Shown here one piece after another: positions 1 through 4,695 of a DNA stretch of 8,628 nucleotides (within the stretch, counting starts at the first letter, position 1; each line of letters begins with the position of its first letter). The position numbers and the translations under genes are program-made. The stretch lies in NCBI GenBank assembly GCA_030045175.1, contig JASIBM010000163.1, positions 1-8,628 on the forward strand, read 5' to 3'. Below the pieces are notes generated by a model, which worked only from the letters and a program-made list of their open reading frames with translations, had not been told where the DNA came from and ran no database searches. The DNA comes from Streptosporangiaceae bacterium. GTDB lineage: Bacteria > Actinomycetota > Actinomycetes > Streptosporangiales > Streptosporangiaceae.

Positions 1-159
1 CCGGGTTGCCTTGCCCGTCCCAGCGCCAATCTCCAGGGCAGCCAGAACCGGTCCGCCCGCGTACCTCATCACCAGGTCGAAAAGCTCGACCGGATACCCA
101 GGCCGGAACCGCTCGTATGCTTCCGCCACCACCCCGAAGCTCAGCGCGCGACCAGACAT
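1..159 (-). CDS. SAM-dependent methyltransferase, N-terminal part (runs off left edge)
   Basis: The first 53 residues of a class I SAM-dependent methyltransferase (methyltransferase type 11/25-like). The N-terminus reads MSGRALSFGVVAEAYERFRP, a pattern that commonly opens these enzymes (Phe-Gly-x-x-Ala-x-x-Tyr-x-x-x-Arg-Pro-x-Tyr-Pro). Around residues 43-51 comes motif I, LEIGAGTGK, the glycine-rich loop that binds the SAM adenosyl part. The substrate cannot be told because the window ends just after motif I. The ATG at 159 was chosen because AGGA lies 8 bases upstream; an ATG at 168 and a GTG at 228 are in frame but have weaker support. It starts 82 bp after the comM stop, on the same strand, where actinomycetes often carry dprA. 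It may be a separate transcription unit because a stem-loop lies between them. The family call is firm; the function is unknown. Confidence 0.8.
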   Translation of the reverse strand, partial: MSGRALSFGVVAEAYERFRPGYPVELFDLVMRYAGGPVLAALEIGAGTGKATR

Positions 160-188
160 GCCAAGCATCCTGACACGATCTGCGGCCG

Positions 189-220
189 CGGCAAGGCGAG
201 CCCGGAGTCGCCCCTTGCCG
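189..220 (-). terminator. Stem-loop after comM, possible terminator without a U-tract
   Basis: A perfect 8-bp inverted repeat (CGGCAAGG / CCTTGCCG) with 16 bases between the arms lies in the gap between the comM stop and the methyltransferase start. Further pairing (GGCGA with TCGCC, leaving a small bulge) can extend the stem inward. No run of T follows on the minus strand, so it is not a classical intrinsic terminator; U-less hairpins are common candidates in high-GC actinomycetes. It could also be an mRNA-stabilising structure. Confidence 0.4.
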
Positions 221-241
221 CCTGGCACGAGCTGGCCGCTG

Positions 242-1816
242 TCATCGTGACACCCCGAGCCACAGGCCCAGCGCGCAGGCGACCTCATCGGCGCCAGGAC
301 GGTTAACATCGGCCAGGTCGGCCACCGTCCAGGACAGCCGGATCACCCGGTCCACGCCGCGCGCGCTGATCCGGCCCTGGTCCATCGCGCGCTCAAGCGG
401 CGCGAGCGCCCCGGGCCGCGGGGTGAACCTGCGGCGCAGCTCGCTGCCAGGGATCTGGGCGTTGAGCCGCCAGGGCGTGCCCGCCAGCCGCTCGGCGGCC
501 CGCTGCCTGGCCTGGCGCACCCGCTCGGCGACTACCGAGCTCGGCTCGGTGAACGCCCGGTCGCTGAGCAGCTCGGCGCGCCGGACCGGCATGAACTCGA
601 CCTTGACGTCGACCCGGTCGAGCAATGGCCCGGACAGCCGCGCCAGGTACCTCCGCCGGGCCAGCGGCGTGCAGCTACAGGCGGCGCCCGCGGTCCTGGC
701 GCTGGCGCACGGGCACGGGTTCGCCGCGAGGATCAGCATGAACCTTGCCGGGAAACGGGCGGTGACGCCCGCGCGGGCCAGCACGATCTCGCCAGATTCC
801 AGCGGCTGGCGCAGCGCGTCGAGCACGTCGCGGTCGAACTCGGGCGCCTCGTCCATGAACAGGCAGCCGTGGTGCGCGAGCGAGGCCGCCCCAGGCCGGA
901 TGATGCCGCTGCCCCCGCCGACGATCGCCGCCCGCGTCGAGGTGTGATGGGGCGCGCAGAAGGGCGACTCGGTCACCAGCGGCCGGCCGGGCGGCAGCGC
1001 CCCGGCCACCGAATGGATGGCACTGACCTCGAGCGCCGCAGCCGGCTCAAGCCCGGGCAGCACGCCAGGTATCCGCTCGGCGAGCATCGTCTTGCCCACG
1101 CCAGGCGGCCCGAGCAACAGCAGGTGATGGCCGCCGGCCGCGCAGATCTCGGCGGCGCGCCTGGCAACTGGCTGGCCGACAAGATCGGCCAGGTCCTTGG
1201 CCTCGCCCGGCCTCGCGCTCTCGCGATCGCACGCTCCGAGCGCCGCCCCCGCGTCACGGCCAGGCGAGAGCACGGTCACGGCCGGGCCGCCGGCGGGCGG
1301 CTGGGCGTCCCGCAGCCACGCGGCCATCGCACCGAGGCTCGGCGCGGCGATCACCCGCAACTCAGGCACGAGCGCGGCCTCGGCGGCGTTCTCATTGGGC
1401 ACGACGACCGAGCCGAAGCCCGCCGCAGCCGCCGCAGCGGCGGCGGGCAGCACGCCAGGGACCGGGCGGACCCGGCCGTCCAGCCCCAGCTCGCCGATCA
1501 GCACGAGCCCGCTCAGCCTCGCAGCGGGCACCGCCTCGGAGGCAGCGAGTATCGCGCACGCGATGCCCAGATCGAAGCCGCTGCCCCGCTTCGGCAGGCT
1601 GGCCGGCGACAGCCCGACCGTGATCCGGCGACTCGGCCAGGCCTCGCCGCTGTTCACGATCGCCGACCTGATCCGGTCGCGCGCCTCGCGAAGCGCGGTA
1701 TCGGGCAGGCCGACGAGCAGCAGCGCCACCAGGCCGTTCTCGATGTCGGCCTCGATCTCCACGACATGGCCCTGAACCCCCACCAGGGCCATCGCGTACG
1801 CGCGGGCCAGTCCCAT
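242..1816 (-). CDS. comM: ComM/YifB-family Mg-chelatase-like AAA+ ATPase
   Basis: A 524-residue AAA+ protein of the YifB/ComM family. In naturally transformable bacteria ComM is a hexameric helicase that promotes branch migration during integration of single-stranded DNA; in actinomycetes the role is inferred. Residues 1-170 form the Lon-like ChlI domain, with the family signature GLSPASLPKRGSGFDL at 68-83. The ATPase domain has Walker A GPPGVGKT (236-243), Walker B LFMDE (319-323), the sensor-like AANPCPC (364-370) and an arginine in LLDRVDV (R401). The cysteine cluster C368, C370, C380, C382 matches the small Cys-rich loop typical of the family. The C-terminal Mg_chelatase_C region (about 425-515) is intact, and length is normal for the family (about 500). 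The start ATG is preceded by GGGGTGAG, and it directly abuts the TAG of a 21-codon reading frame, so translational coupling is possible. The gene is normally linked to yraN; here they are about 1.1 kb apart. Confidence 0.96.
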   Translation of the reverse strand: MGLARAYAMALVGVQGHVVEIEADIENGLVALLLVGLPDTALREARDRIRSAIVNSGEAWPSRRITVGLSPASLPKRGSGFDLGIACAILAASEAVPAARLSGLVLIGELGLDGRVRPVPGVLPAAAAAAAAGFGSVVVPNENAAEAALVPELRVIAAPSLGAMAAWLRDAQPPAGGPAVTVLSPGRDAGAALGACDRESARPGEAKDLADLVGQPVARRAAEICAAGGHHLLLLGPPGVGKTMLAERIPGVLPGLEPAAALEVSAIHSVAGALPPGRPLVTESPFCAPHHTSTRAAIVGGGSGIIRPGAASLAHHGCLFMDEAPEFDRDVLDALRQPLESGEIVLARAGVTARFPARFMLILAANPCPCASARTAGAACSCTPLARRRYLARLSGPLLDRVDVKVEFMPVRRAELLSDRAFTEPSSVVAERVRQARQRAAERLAGTPWRLNAQIPGSELRRRFTPRPGALAPLERAMDQGRISARGVDRVIRLSWTVADLADVNRPGADEVACALGLWLGVSR

Positions 1817-1882
1817 CTAGCTCACCCCGCCAGCAATCCGCGACTTACCTCGGCGACCGCCGCGACTGTCCTTGGGATGCAC
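1817..1882 (-). pseudogene. Truncated copy of the yraN start, or 21-codon leader frame before comM
   Basis: A GTG-initiated frame of 21 codons with the same ribosome-binding site (GGAGG, 8 bases before GTG) and same first residues (V/M-H-P-K-D) as the real yraN at 3315, because the surrounding 30 bp are identical. After Asp5 the sequence diverges (SRGGRRGKSRIAGGVS) and ends in TAG immediately followed by the comM ATG. A likely reading is that this is what remains of a second yraN copy after an internal deletion, with the tail retained up to the comM start; the tail-to-YraN match is too weak to prove. Alternatively it works as a leader peptide whose translation loads ribosomes on comM. No function can be assigned to the peptide. 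Confidence 0.4.
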
Positions 1883-1897
1883 GCGCACCACCTCCGG
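1868..1897. repeat. 30-bp perfect direct repeat, copy 1 (before comM)
   Basis: Identical over 30 bp and in the same orientation to 3301-3330. Read on the minus strand it contains CCGGAGGTGGTGCGC, then a GTG start and the codons for His-Pro-Lys-Asp. It is therefore a copied translation-initiation region of yraN. Recombination between the copies would delete yraN, the BON gene and the DUF488 remnant together. Confidence 0.95.
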
Positions 1898-2003
1898 CCA
1901 CCACCGTGCCGGAACCAGCGCCGAGCGCGCGAGCCGCGACGCCGAGCCTGTGGGTAACCACCATCGCCGCCCGACACCTTGTGGATCACGGGCCGTCAGT
2001 GTC
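1868..2003 (-). promoter_or_regulatory. Duplicated yraN upstream module, copy 1 (upstream of comM)
   Basis: This 136-bp stretch aligns with 3301-3435 upstream of yraN with only one base of length difference. The comM-side 30 bp are identical. In the most distal 59 bp, hand alignment without gaps gives 33 matches (about 56 %), concentrated in two blocks ending in CCACA. These blocks, TTACCCACA (1957-1949) and TGATCCACA (1988-1980), each differ by one base from the DnaA-box consensus TTATCCACA, and their starts are 31 bp apart, the same spacing as in the other copy. I infer a shared origin and possibly shared regulation of comM and yraN. No clear -35/-10 pair could be picked. DnaA binding is a hypothesis only. 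Confidence 0.5.
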
Positions 2004-2041
2004 AGCGGAGCCTGGTTCAATAACGCGCCCGCGGGGCCGCC

Positions 2042-2200
2042 TCACCCAGAACGCAGTCGCTCGGCGGGCACCTCAGCCTCGCTGTGCTCGAGATCCCTGG
2101 TCGCCGTCAGCAGCGTCAGCGGGCCGGACCGAGCCGCCTCGCGCAGGTGACCCGGCGCCCGCGCGACGTCCGGGGTCCATCCGCCGCACCTGTTTCGCGC
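2042..2200 (-). pseudogene. Remnant of a DUF488 (YeaO-type) gene, C-terminal end only
   Basis: On the minus strand the frame ending in TGA at 2044-2042 reads HLREAARSGPLTLLTATR followed by DLEHSEAEVPAERLRSG. This strongly resembles the C-terminus of DUF488/YeaO-family proteins, whose last strand and helix run (V/L)TLL-x-A-(T/R)(R/K)D-x-x-H(S/N)-x-A-x-V-L-A-x-x-L. In intact members Leu or Ile stands where Pro occurs here (AEVPAERL). Only about 35-45 residues are recognisable, whereas the family is roughly 120; the preceding part (ARNRCGGWTPDVARAP) keeps at best a faint trace of the RRYRAEL region, and the open frame then runs into the start of the BON gene. I take it as a decayed fragment rather than a working gene. 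Family recognition is from memory of the motif. Confidence 0.5.
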
Positions 2201-2203
2201 GTA

Positions 2204-2215
2204 ACCCGATCGGGT
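2204..2215. promoter_or_regulatory. 12-bp perfect palindrome upstream of the BON gene, candidate operator
   Basis: ACCCGATCGGGT is a perfect 12-bp palindrome centred 71 bases before the BON start codon. Its placement in the divergent comM/BON intergenic region fits an operator for a dimeric regulator. No regulator gene is adjacent, and a chance palindrome of this length cannot be excluded. Confidence 0.3.
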
Positions 2216-2280
2216 AAGCCCCCCTGGCGCGGCGGCAACATCATGGCGACCATAGTCGGGCAAGGTACTAGGGGGCCGAC

Positions 2281-2934
2281 ATGCCCACAAGCAAGGACAT
2301 CCGCTCAGCGGTCAAGGCGGAGCTGGACTTCGACCCGTTCATCGAACCGACCAATATCATCGTCAAGAACCTGAACGGGGACATCGCGCTCAACGGCACG
2401 GTGCCTAGCTACGCGCAGTTCCTCGAGGCGGGGGCGGCGGCGCGGCGCGTCGCCGGGGTGACAAGCGTGCACAACCACCTGGAGGTCGTGCTGCCATCCG
2501 GCCACTGGCGCGACGACGTGAGCCTGACCGCGGCCGCCAGCAATGCGCTCGACTTCAACGTCATGGTCCCCGAGAGCGTCGACGCGACAGCCATTGACGG
2601 GAAGATATGGCTGACCGGCACCGTGAGCTGCGGCTCACAGCGCATTGCCGCGGAGTCCGCGGTCGCCGGGCTGACCGGCGTCCGCGGCGTCAAGGACGAC
2701 ATCCACGTGCGCAGCTACACGGAGATCGCCGACGTGTCCGGCCTGGTGCTCGGCGCGCTGAACCGCAACGCGCTGATCTCGGACGACAGCGACGTCACCG
2801 TGGACGCCAGCGACGGCACCGTGACGCTCTCCGGCCACGTCCGCACCTGGGCGGAGCACGACGCGGTGCTCGACGCCGCCTGGATGGGCCTGGGCGTCTC
2901 GACCGTACGCGACCAGCTCTCCGTCACCGGCTAA
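2281..2934 (+). CDS. Three-BON-domain protein, cytoplasmic
   Basis: A 217-residue protein made of three tandem BON domains (about residues 5-70, 79-145 and 150-216). Each has the family's central strand-turn-strand signature: GDIALNGTV (33-41), GKIWLTGTV (107-115) and GTVTLSGHV (179-187), followed by a helix and a closing strand (VTSVHNHLEV, VRGVKDDIHV, VSTVRDQLSV). BON domains bind phospholipid or other hydrophobic ligands and occur in osmotic-shock and stress proteins such as OsmY. Here there is no signal peptide or membrane segment, so it is expected in the cytoplasm; three-domain versions of this type are common in actinobacteria and often stress-linked. The ATG at 2281 is preceded by AGGGGG. 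It is the only plus-strand gene in the window, converges on yraN with 24 bp between the stops, and sits where yraN and comM are usually adjacent, so it is probably a later arrival. Its ligand and regulation are unknown. Confidence 0.9.
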   Translation: MPTSKDIRSAVKAELDFDPFIEPTNIIVKNLNGDIALNGTVPSYAQFLEAGAAARRVAGVTSVHNHLEVVLPSGHWRDDVSLTAAASNALDFNVMVPESVDATAIDGKIWLTGTVSCGSQRIAAESAVAGLTGVRGVKDDIHVRSYTEIADVSGLVLGALNRNALISDDSDVTVDASDGTVTLSGHVRTWAEHDAVLDAAWMGLGVSTVRDQLSVTG

Positions 2935-2959
2935 CCGCGTCGTCACCGGCTAACCGCGT
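2922..2959. repeat. 19-bp tandem duplication at the BON/yraN convergent junction
   Basis: The unit CGTCACCGGCTAACCGCGT occurs at 2922-2940 and again, identically, at 2941-2959. The first copy contains the BON stop codon TAA (2932-2934) and the second copy runs into the yraN stop (2961-2959). Duplicating the unit would leave the BON protein unchanged and sets the 24-bp spacing between the two convergent stops. It does not form an evident hairpin. Confidence 0.85.
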
Positions 2960-3315
2960 CACCCCACGCCACGGACGTGCTCCACCTTGAACTCTCCCGA
3001 CTCGGTCTTGAGCACGCCGACGACATCGACCCTGACCGCGTCGAACAACAGCCGGTGCGTGAGCACCCAGCGCACGGCCAGGCGCCGTAGCCTGCGCAGC
3101 TTCTGGGCCGTGACGGCCTCGATCGGCGTCCCGAACGCCAGGCTGGTCCGGGTCTTCACCTCGCACGCGACGAGCACTCGCTGGTCCGCGGCCACTATGT
3201 CGAGCTCACCGCCTGCGCACCGGTAGTTCCTGTCCAGGATCAAGAACCCCGCCTGCTCGAGGAACTGCGCCGCGAGCTCTTCGCCCTGCCTGCCGAGCGC
3301 GTCCTTGGGATGCAC
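2959..3315 (-). CDS. yraN: YraN/UPF0102 family endonuclease-fold protein
   Basis: A 118-residue UPF0102 protein with a restriction-endonuclease-like fold. The metal-site residues of the PD-(D/E)XK type are visible: GGELDIVA (E37, D39) and EVK (E52, K54), followed by the conserved TRTSLAFG. The N-terminal HPKDALGRQGEELAAQFL helix and the RNYRC segment (29-33) are typical. The biological role is unresolved; the family is usually found with rnhB, comM and dprA, hinting at DNA metabolism. The GTG at 3315 was chosen because GGAGG lies 8 bases upstream and the family begins here; the same frame stays open up to 3561, inside the DUF2469 gene, but that extension is low-complexity and unconserved. Upstream is a 217-bp gap with the regulatory module that is duplicated before comM, so yraN probably has its own promoter rather than depending only on the rnhB transcript. 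Confidence 0.92.
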   Translation of the reverse strand: MHPKDALGRQGEELAAQFLEQAGFLILDRNYRCAGGELDIVAADQRVLVACEVKTRTSLAFGTPIEAVTAQKLRRLRRLAVRWVLTHRLLFDAVRVDVVGVLKTESGEFKVEHVRGVG

Positions 3316-3330
3316 GCGCACCACCTCCGG
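3301..3330. repeat. yraN: 30-bp perfect direct repeat, copy 2 (yraN start region)
   Basis: Identical to 1868-1897. It spans the yraN ribosome-binding site, the GTG start and codons 2-5 plus flanking bases. Here it is in its functional setting, so this copy is presumably the original. Confidence 0.95.
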
Positions 3331-3435
3331 TACCGACGGTGACGGAGCGGGAGCGCGTTCGGCAGGCGCGCCGGCCAGCCTGTGGATCACCGAGCCGACG
3401 AGGTGACGCCCTGTGGACGGAGTCGTCTCACTGTC
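3301..3435 (-). promoter_or_regulatory. yraN upstream module, copy 2, with paired TCCACA motifs
   Basis: This is the counterpart of 1868-2003. It carries TGATCCACA (3389-3381), one base from the DnaA-box consensus TTATCCACA, and CCGTCCACA (3420-3412), two bases from the actinobacterial form TTGTCCACA. They start 31 bp apart, close to three helical turns. A promoter must lie in or above this module if yraN is transcribed separately, but no confident -10/-35 is visible. Confidence 0.4.
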
Positions 3436-3511
3436 GGCGGGTGCTGCTTTAATGCCTTCGGCTAGGGATGCCGCAGCGCGAGACCGACCCTGGCAGCCGG
3501 CAGTCCGGAGC

Positions 3512-3533
3512 GGGATTTGTTGATAAAAATCCC
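3512..3533 (-). terminator. AT-rich hairpin at the DUF2469 stop codon
   Basis: A perfect 7-bp stem, GGGATTT / AAATCCC, with an 8-base loop overlaps the last base of the DUF2469 stop codon. It is conspicuously AT-rich for this window. No T-run follows on the minus strand, so it may be a weak terminator separating the rnhB operon from yraN, an RNA-processing site, or an operator. Confidence 0.4.
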
Positions 3534-3847
3534 TAAGAGTCCTCCGGAAGCTGCAACTCACTTTTGGCGAGTTCCTCGATATTAACGTCCTTAAAGGTCA
3601 CAACCCTTACATTCTTAACAAAACGCGCGGGGCGATACATATCCCACACCCAGGCATCTTGCATGGTGACCTCAAAGAAAACCTCGCCGTTGTCGGCCGT
3701 GCGGACCTTAAGGTCAACGTCGTTGGTGAGATAGAACCTGCGCTCGGTCTCCACTACGTGGCTGAACAGGCCGACGACATCGCGGTACTCCCGGTAGAGC
3801 TGAAGCTCCATCTCGGTCTCGTACTTCTCGAGGTCCTCCGCGCTCAT
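3533..3847 (-). CDS. DUF2469 family actinobacterial protein
   Basis: A 104-residue protein matching the DUF2469 family (the small conserved actinobacterial protein beside rnhB, Rv2901c in Mycobacterium tuberculosis). Recognisable segments are MSAEDLEKYETEMELQLYRE (1-20), ETERRFYLTNDVD (33-45) and the stretch FEVTMQDAWVWDMYRPARFV (58-77). There is no signal peptide or membrane helix and the charge is acidic. Function is unknown; strict linkage to rnhB suggests nucleic-acid housekeeping. The ATG overlaps the rnhB stop by 4 bases (ATGA) with GGGGAG upstream, so translation is coupled. The last third uses many A/T-ending codons (AAA, AGT, AAT, GTA, TTT), unlike the rest of the operon. It ends in a hairpin. 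Confidence 0.93.
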   Translation of the reverse strand: MSAEDLEKYETEMELQLYREYRDVVGLFSHVVETERRFYLTNDVDLKVRTADNGEVFFEVTMQDAWVWDMYRPARFVKNVRVVTFKDVNIEELAKSELQLPEDS

Positions 3848-4692
3848 GTTCTCCCCTTCGATGAGGCGGGCGCCCGGCCAGCCAGGCCAGCCGTACCTGC
3901 GAGCTCAGCGGTCAGTGAACTAGCGATCAGTTCAACGATAGAACCATCACGCCAGTCGTCCAGAGCCGCGACCGTGCGATCATCGAACTCGCAGTCGTCG
4001 GCCGGCAGAAGCCGGGACGACACGTTGACGAAGGACCGCCGGTGCACCGGAGACGGGCCGCGGGCGTCGATCGCGGCCATGTGGCCCGGGGTCGAGTAGC
4101 CCTTGTGCCTGGCGAACCCGTAGTCCGGGTAATCCGCGTGCAGCGCCCTCATGATCTTGTCCCTGGTCACCTTCGCCACGATCGAGGCCGCCGCGACGCA
4201 CGCGGCGACCTGGTCGCCCTTCCACATCGCCAGGGCGGGCACGGCAAGGCCAGGAACCTCGAAGCCGTCGGTGAGCACGTAGCCTGGCCGGACCGGCAGG
4301 CAAGCGAGGGCCCGGCGCATCCCGGCCACGTTGCACACGTGCAGGCCGCGCCTGTCGATCTCGGCGGGCTCGATCACGACGACGCTCCAGGCCAGGGCCG
4401 ACCGCACGATCTCAAGGTAGGAGGCTTCCCTGGCGCGAGCGGTAAGCGCCTTGGAATCGGCCAGCTGGACCCGGCCGTTCGCCCTCCCCGGCCAGCGATC
4501 AAGTGACACCGCGGCGACCACCAGGGGCCCGGCGCACGCGCCACGCCCCGCCTCGTCGATGCCGACGACCGGGCCGAAGCCTGCGCGCACCAGGACGCGC
4601 TCGTACCCCGCCAGGCCGCTATCGCGTCTCGGGGTGTAGCCGACCGGGCGGCGAATTGCCTCGATCGCGGTGCCTGCCGCTGGCGCCCGCAC
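3844..4692 (-). CDS. rnhB: Ribonuclease HII
   Basis: RNase HII removes single ribonucleotides from DNA and cleaves RNA in RNA:DNA hybrids, in the cytoplasm. The four catalytic acids can be seen: D46 and E47 in GIDEAGRG (44-51), D142 in LTDGF, and D160 in WKGD, with the D142-to-D160 spacing of 18 equal to that in E. coli (D108/D126). The conserved AASIVAKVTRD (168-178) and YPDYGFARHKGYSTPGH (188-204) follow. The 282 residues exceed the usual 200-240, owing to about 50 extra residues after the conserved core, a common actinomycete feature. The GTG at 4692 was chosen because GAGGGTGA precedes it, the SD lying across the lepB stop 3 bases away; the N-terminal LAGYERVLVRAGFGPV is typical of actinobacterial homologues. 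It overlaps the DUF2469 start by 4 bases. Confidence 0.96.
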   Translation of the reverse strand: MRAPAAGTAIEAIRRPVGYTPRRDSGLAGYERVLVRAGFGPVVGIDEAGRGACAGPLVVAAVSLDRWPGRANGRVQLADSKALTARAREASYLEIVRSALAWSVVVIEPAEIDRRGLHVCNVAGMRRALACLPVRPGYVLTDGFEVPGLAVPALAMWKGDQVAACVAAASIVAKVTRDKIMRALHADYPDYGFARHKGYSTPGHMAAIDARGPSPVHRRSFVNVSSRLLPADDCEFDDRTVAALDDWRDGSIVELIASSLTAELAGTAGLAGRAPASSKGRT

Positions 4693-4695
4693 TTG

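Larger units (their letters stand above)
1883..2280. other. 398-bp region between the comM leader frame and the BON gene, no intact gene
   Basis: This is the largest stretch without an intact gene. It holds, from left to right, the copied yraN upstream module (to 2003), an 8-bp CCCGCGGG palindrome at 2028-2035 (of little weight in such GC-rich DNA), the DUF488 remnant (2042-2200), a 12-bp palindrome (2204-2215), and the BON gene leader. comM and the BON gene diverge from it, so promoters for both should lie here, but no convincing -35/-10 pairs are visible by eye. Confidence 0.6.

Noticed and set aside
869..1957. Long open frame on the plus strand opposite comM
   Set aside because: It is an antisense shadow of comM in GC-rich DNA: Arg/Gly/His-rich, with no family resemblance, while the minus-strand frame has all the ComM motifs.
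1868..3330. Composite mobile element bounded by the 30-bp direct repeats
   Set aside because: There is no transposase, integrase or terminal inverted repeat, and the repeat is the yraN start region itself, which fits a local duplication better than a target-site duplication.
3316..3561. Longer YraN starting inside the DUF2469 gene
   Set aside because: The extra 82 residues are unconserved, and a strong GGAGG with GTG at 3315 matches the family N-terminus.
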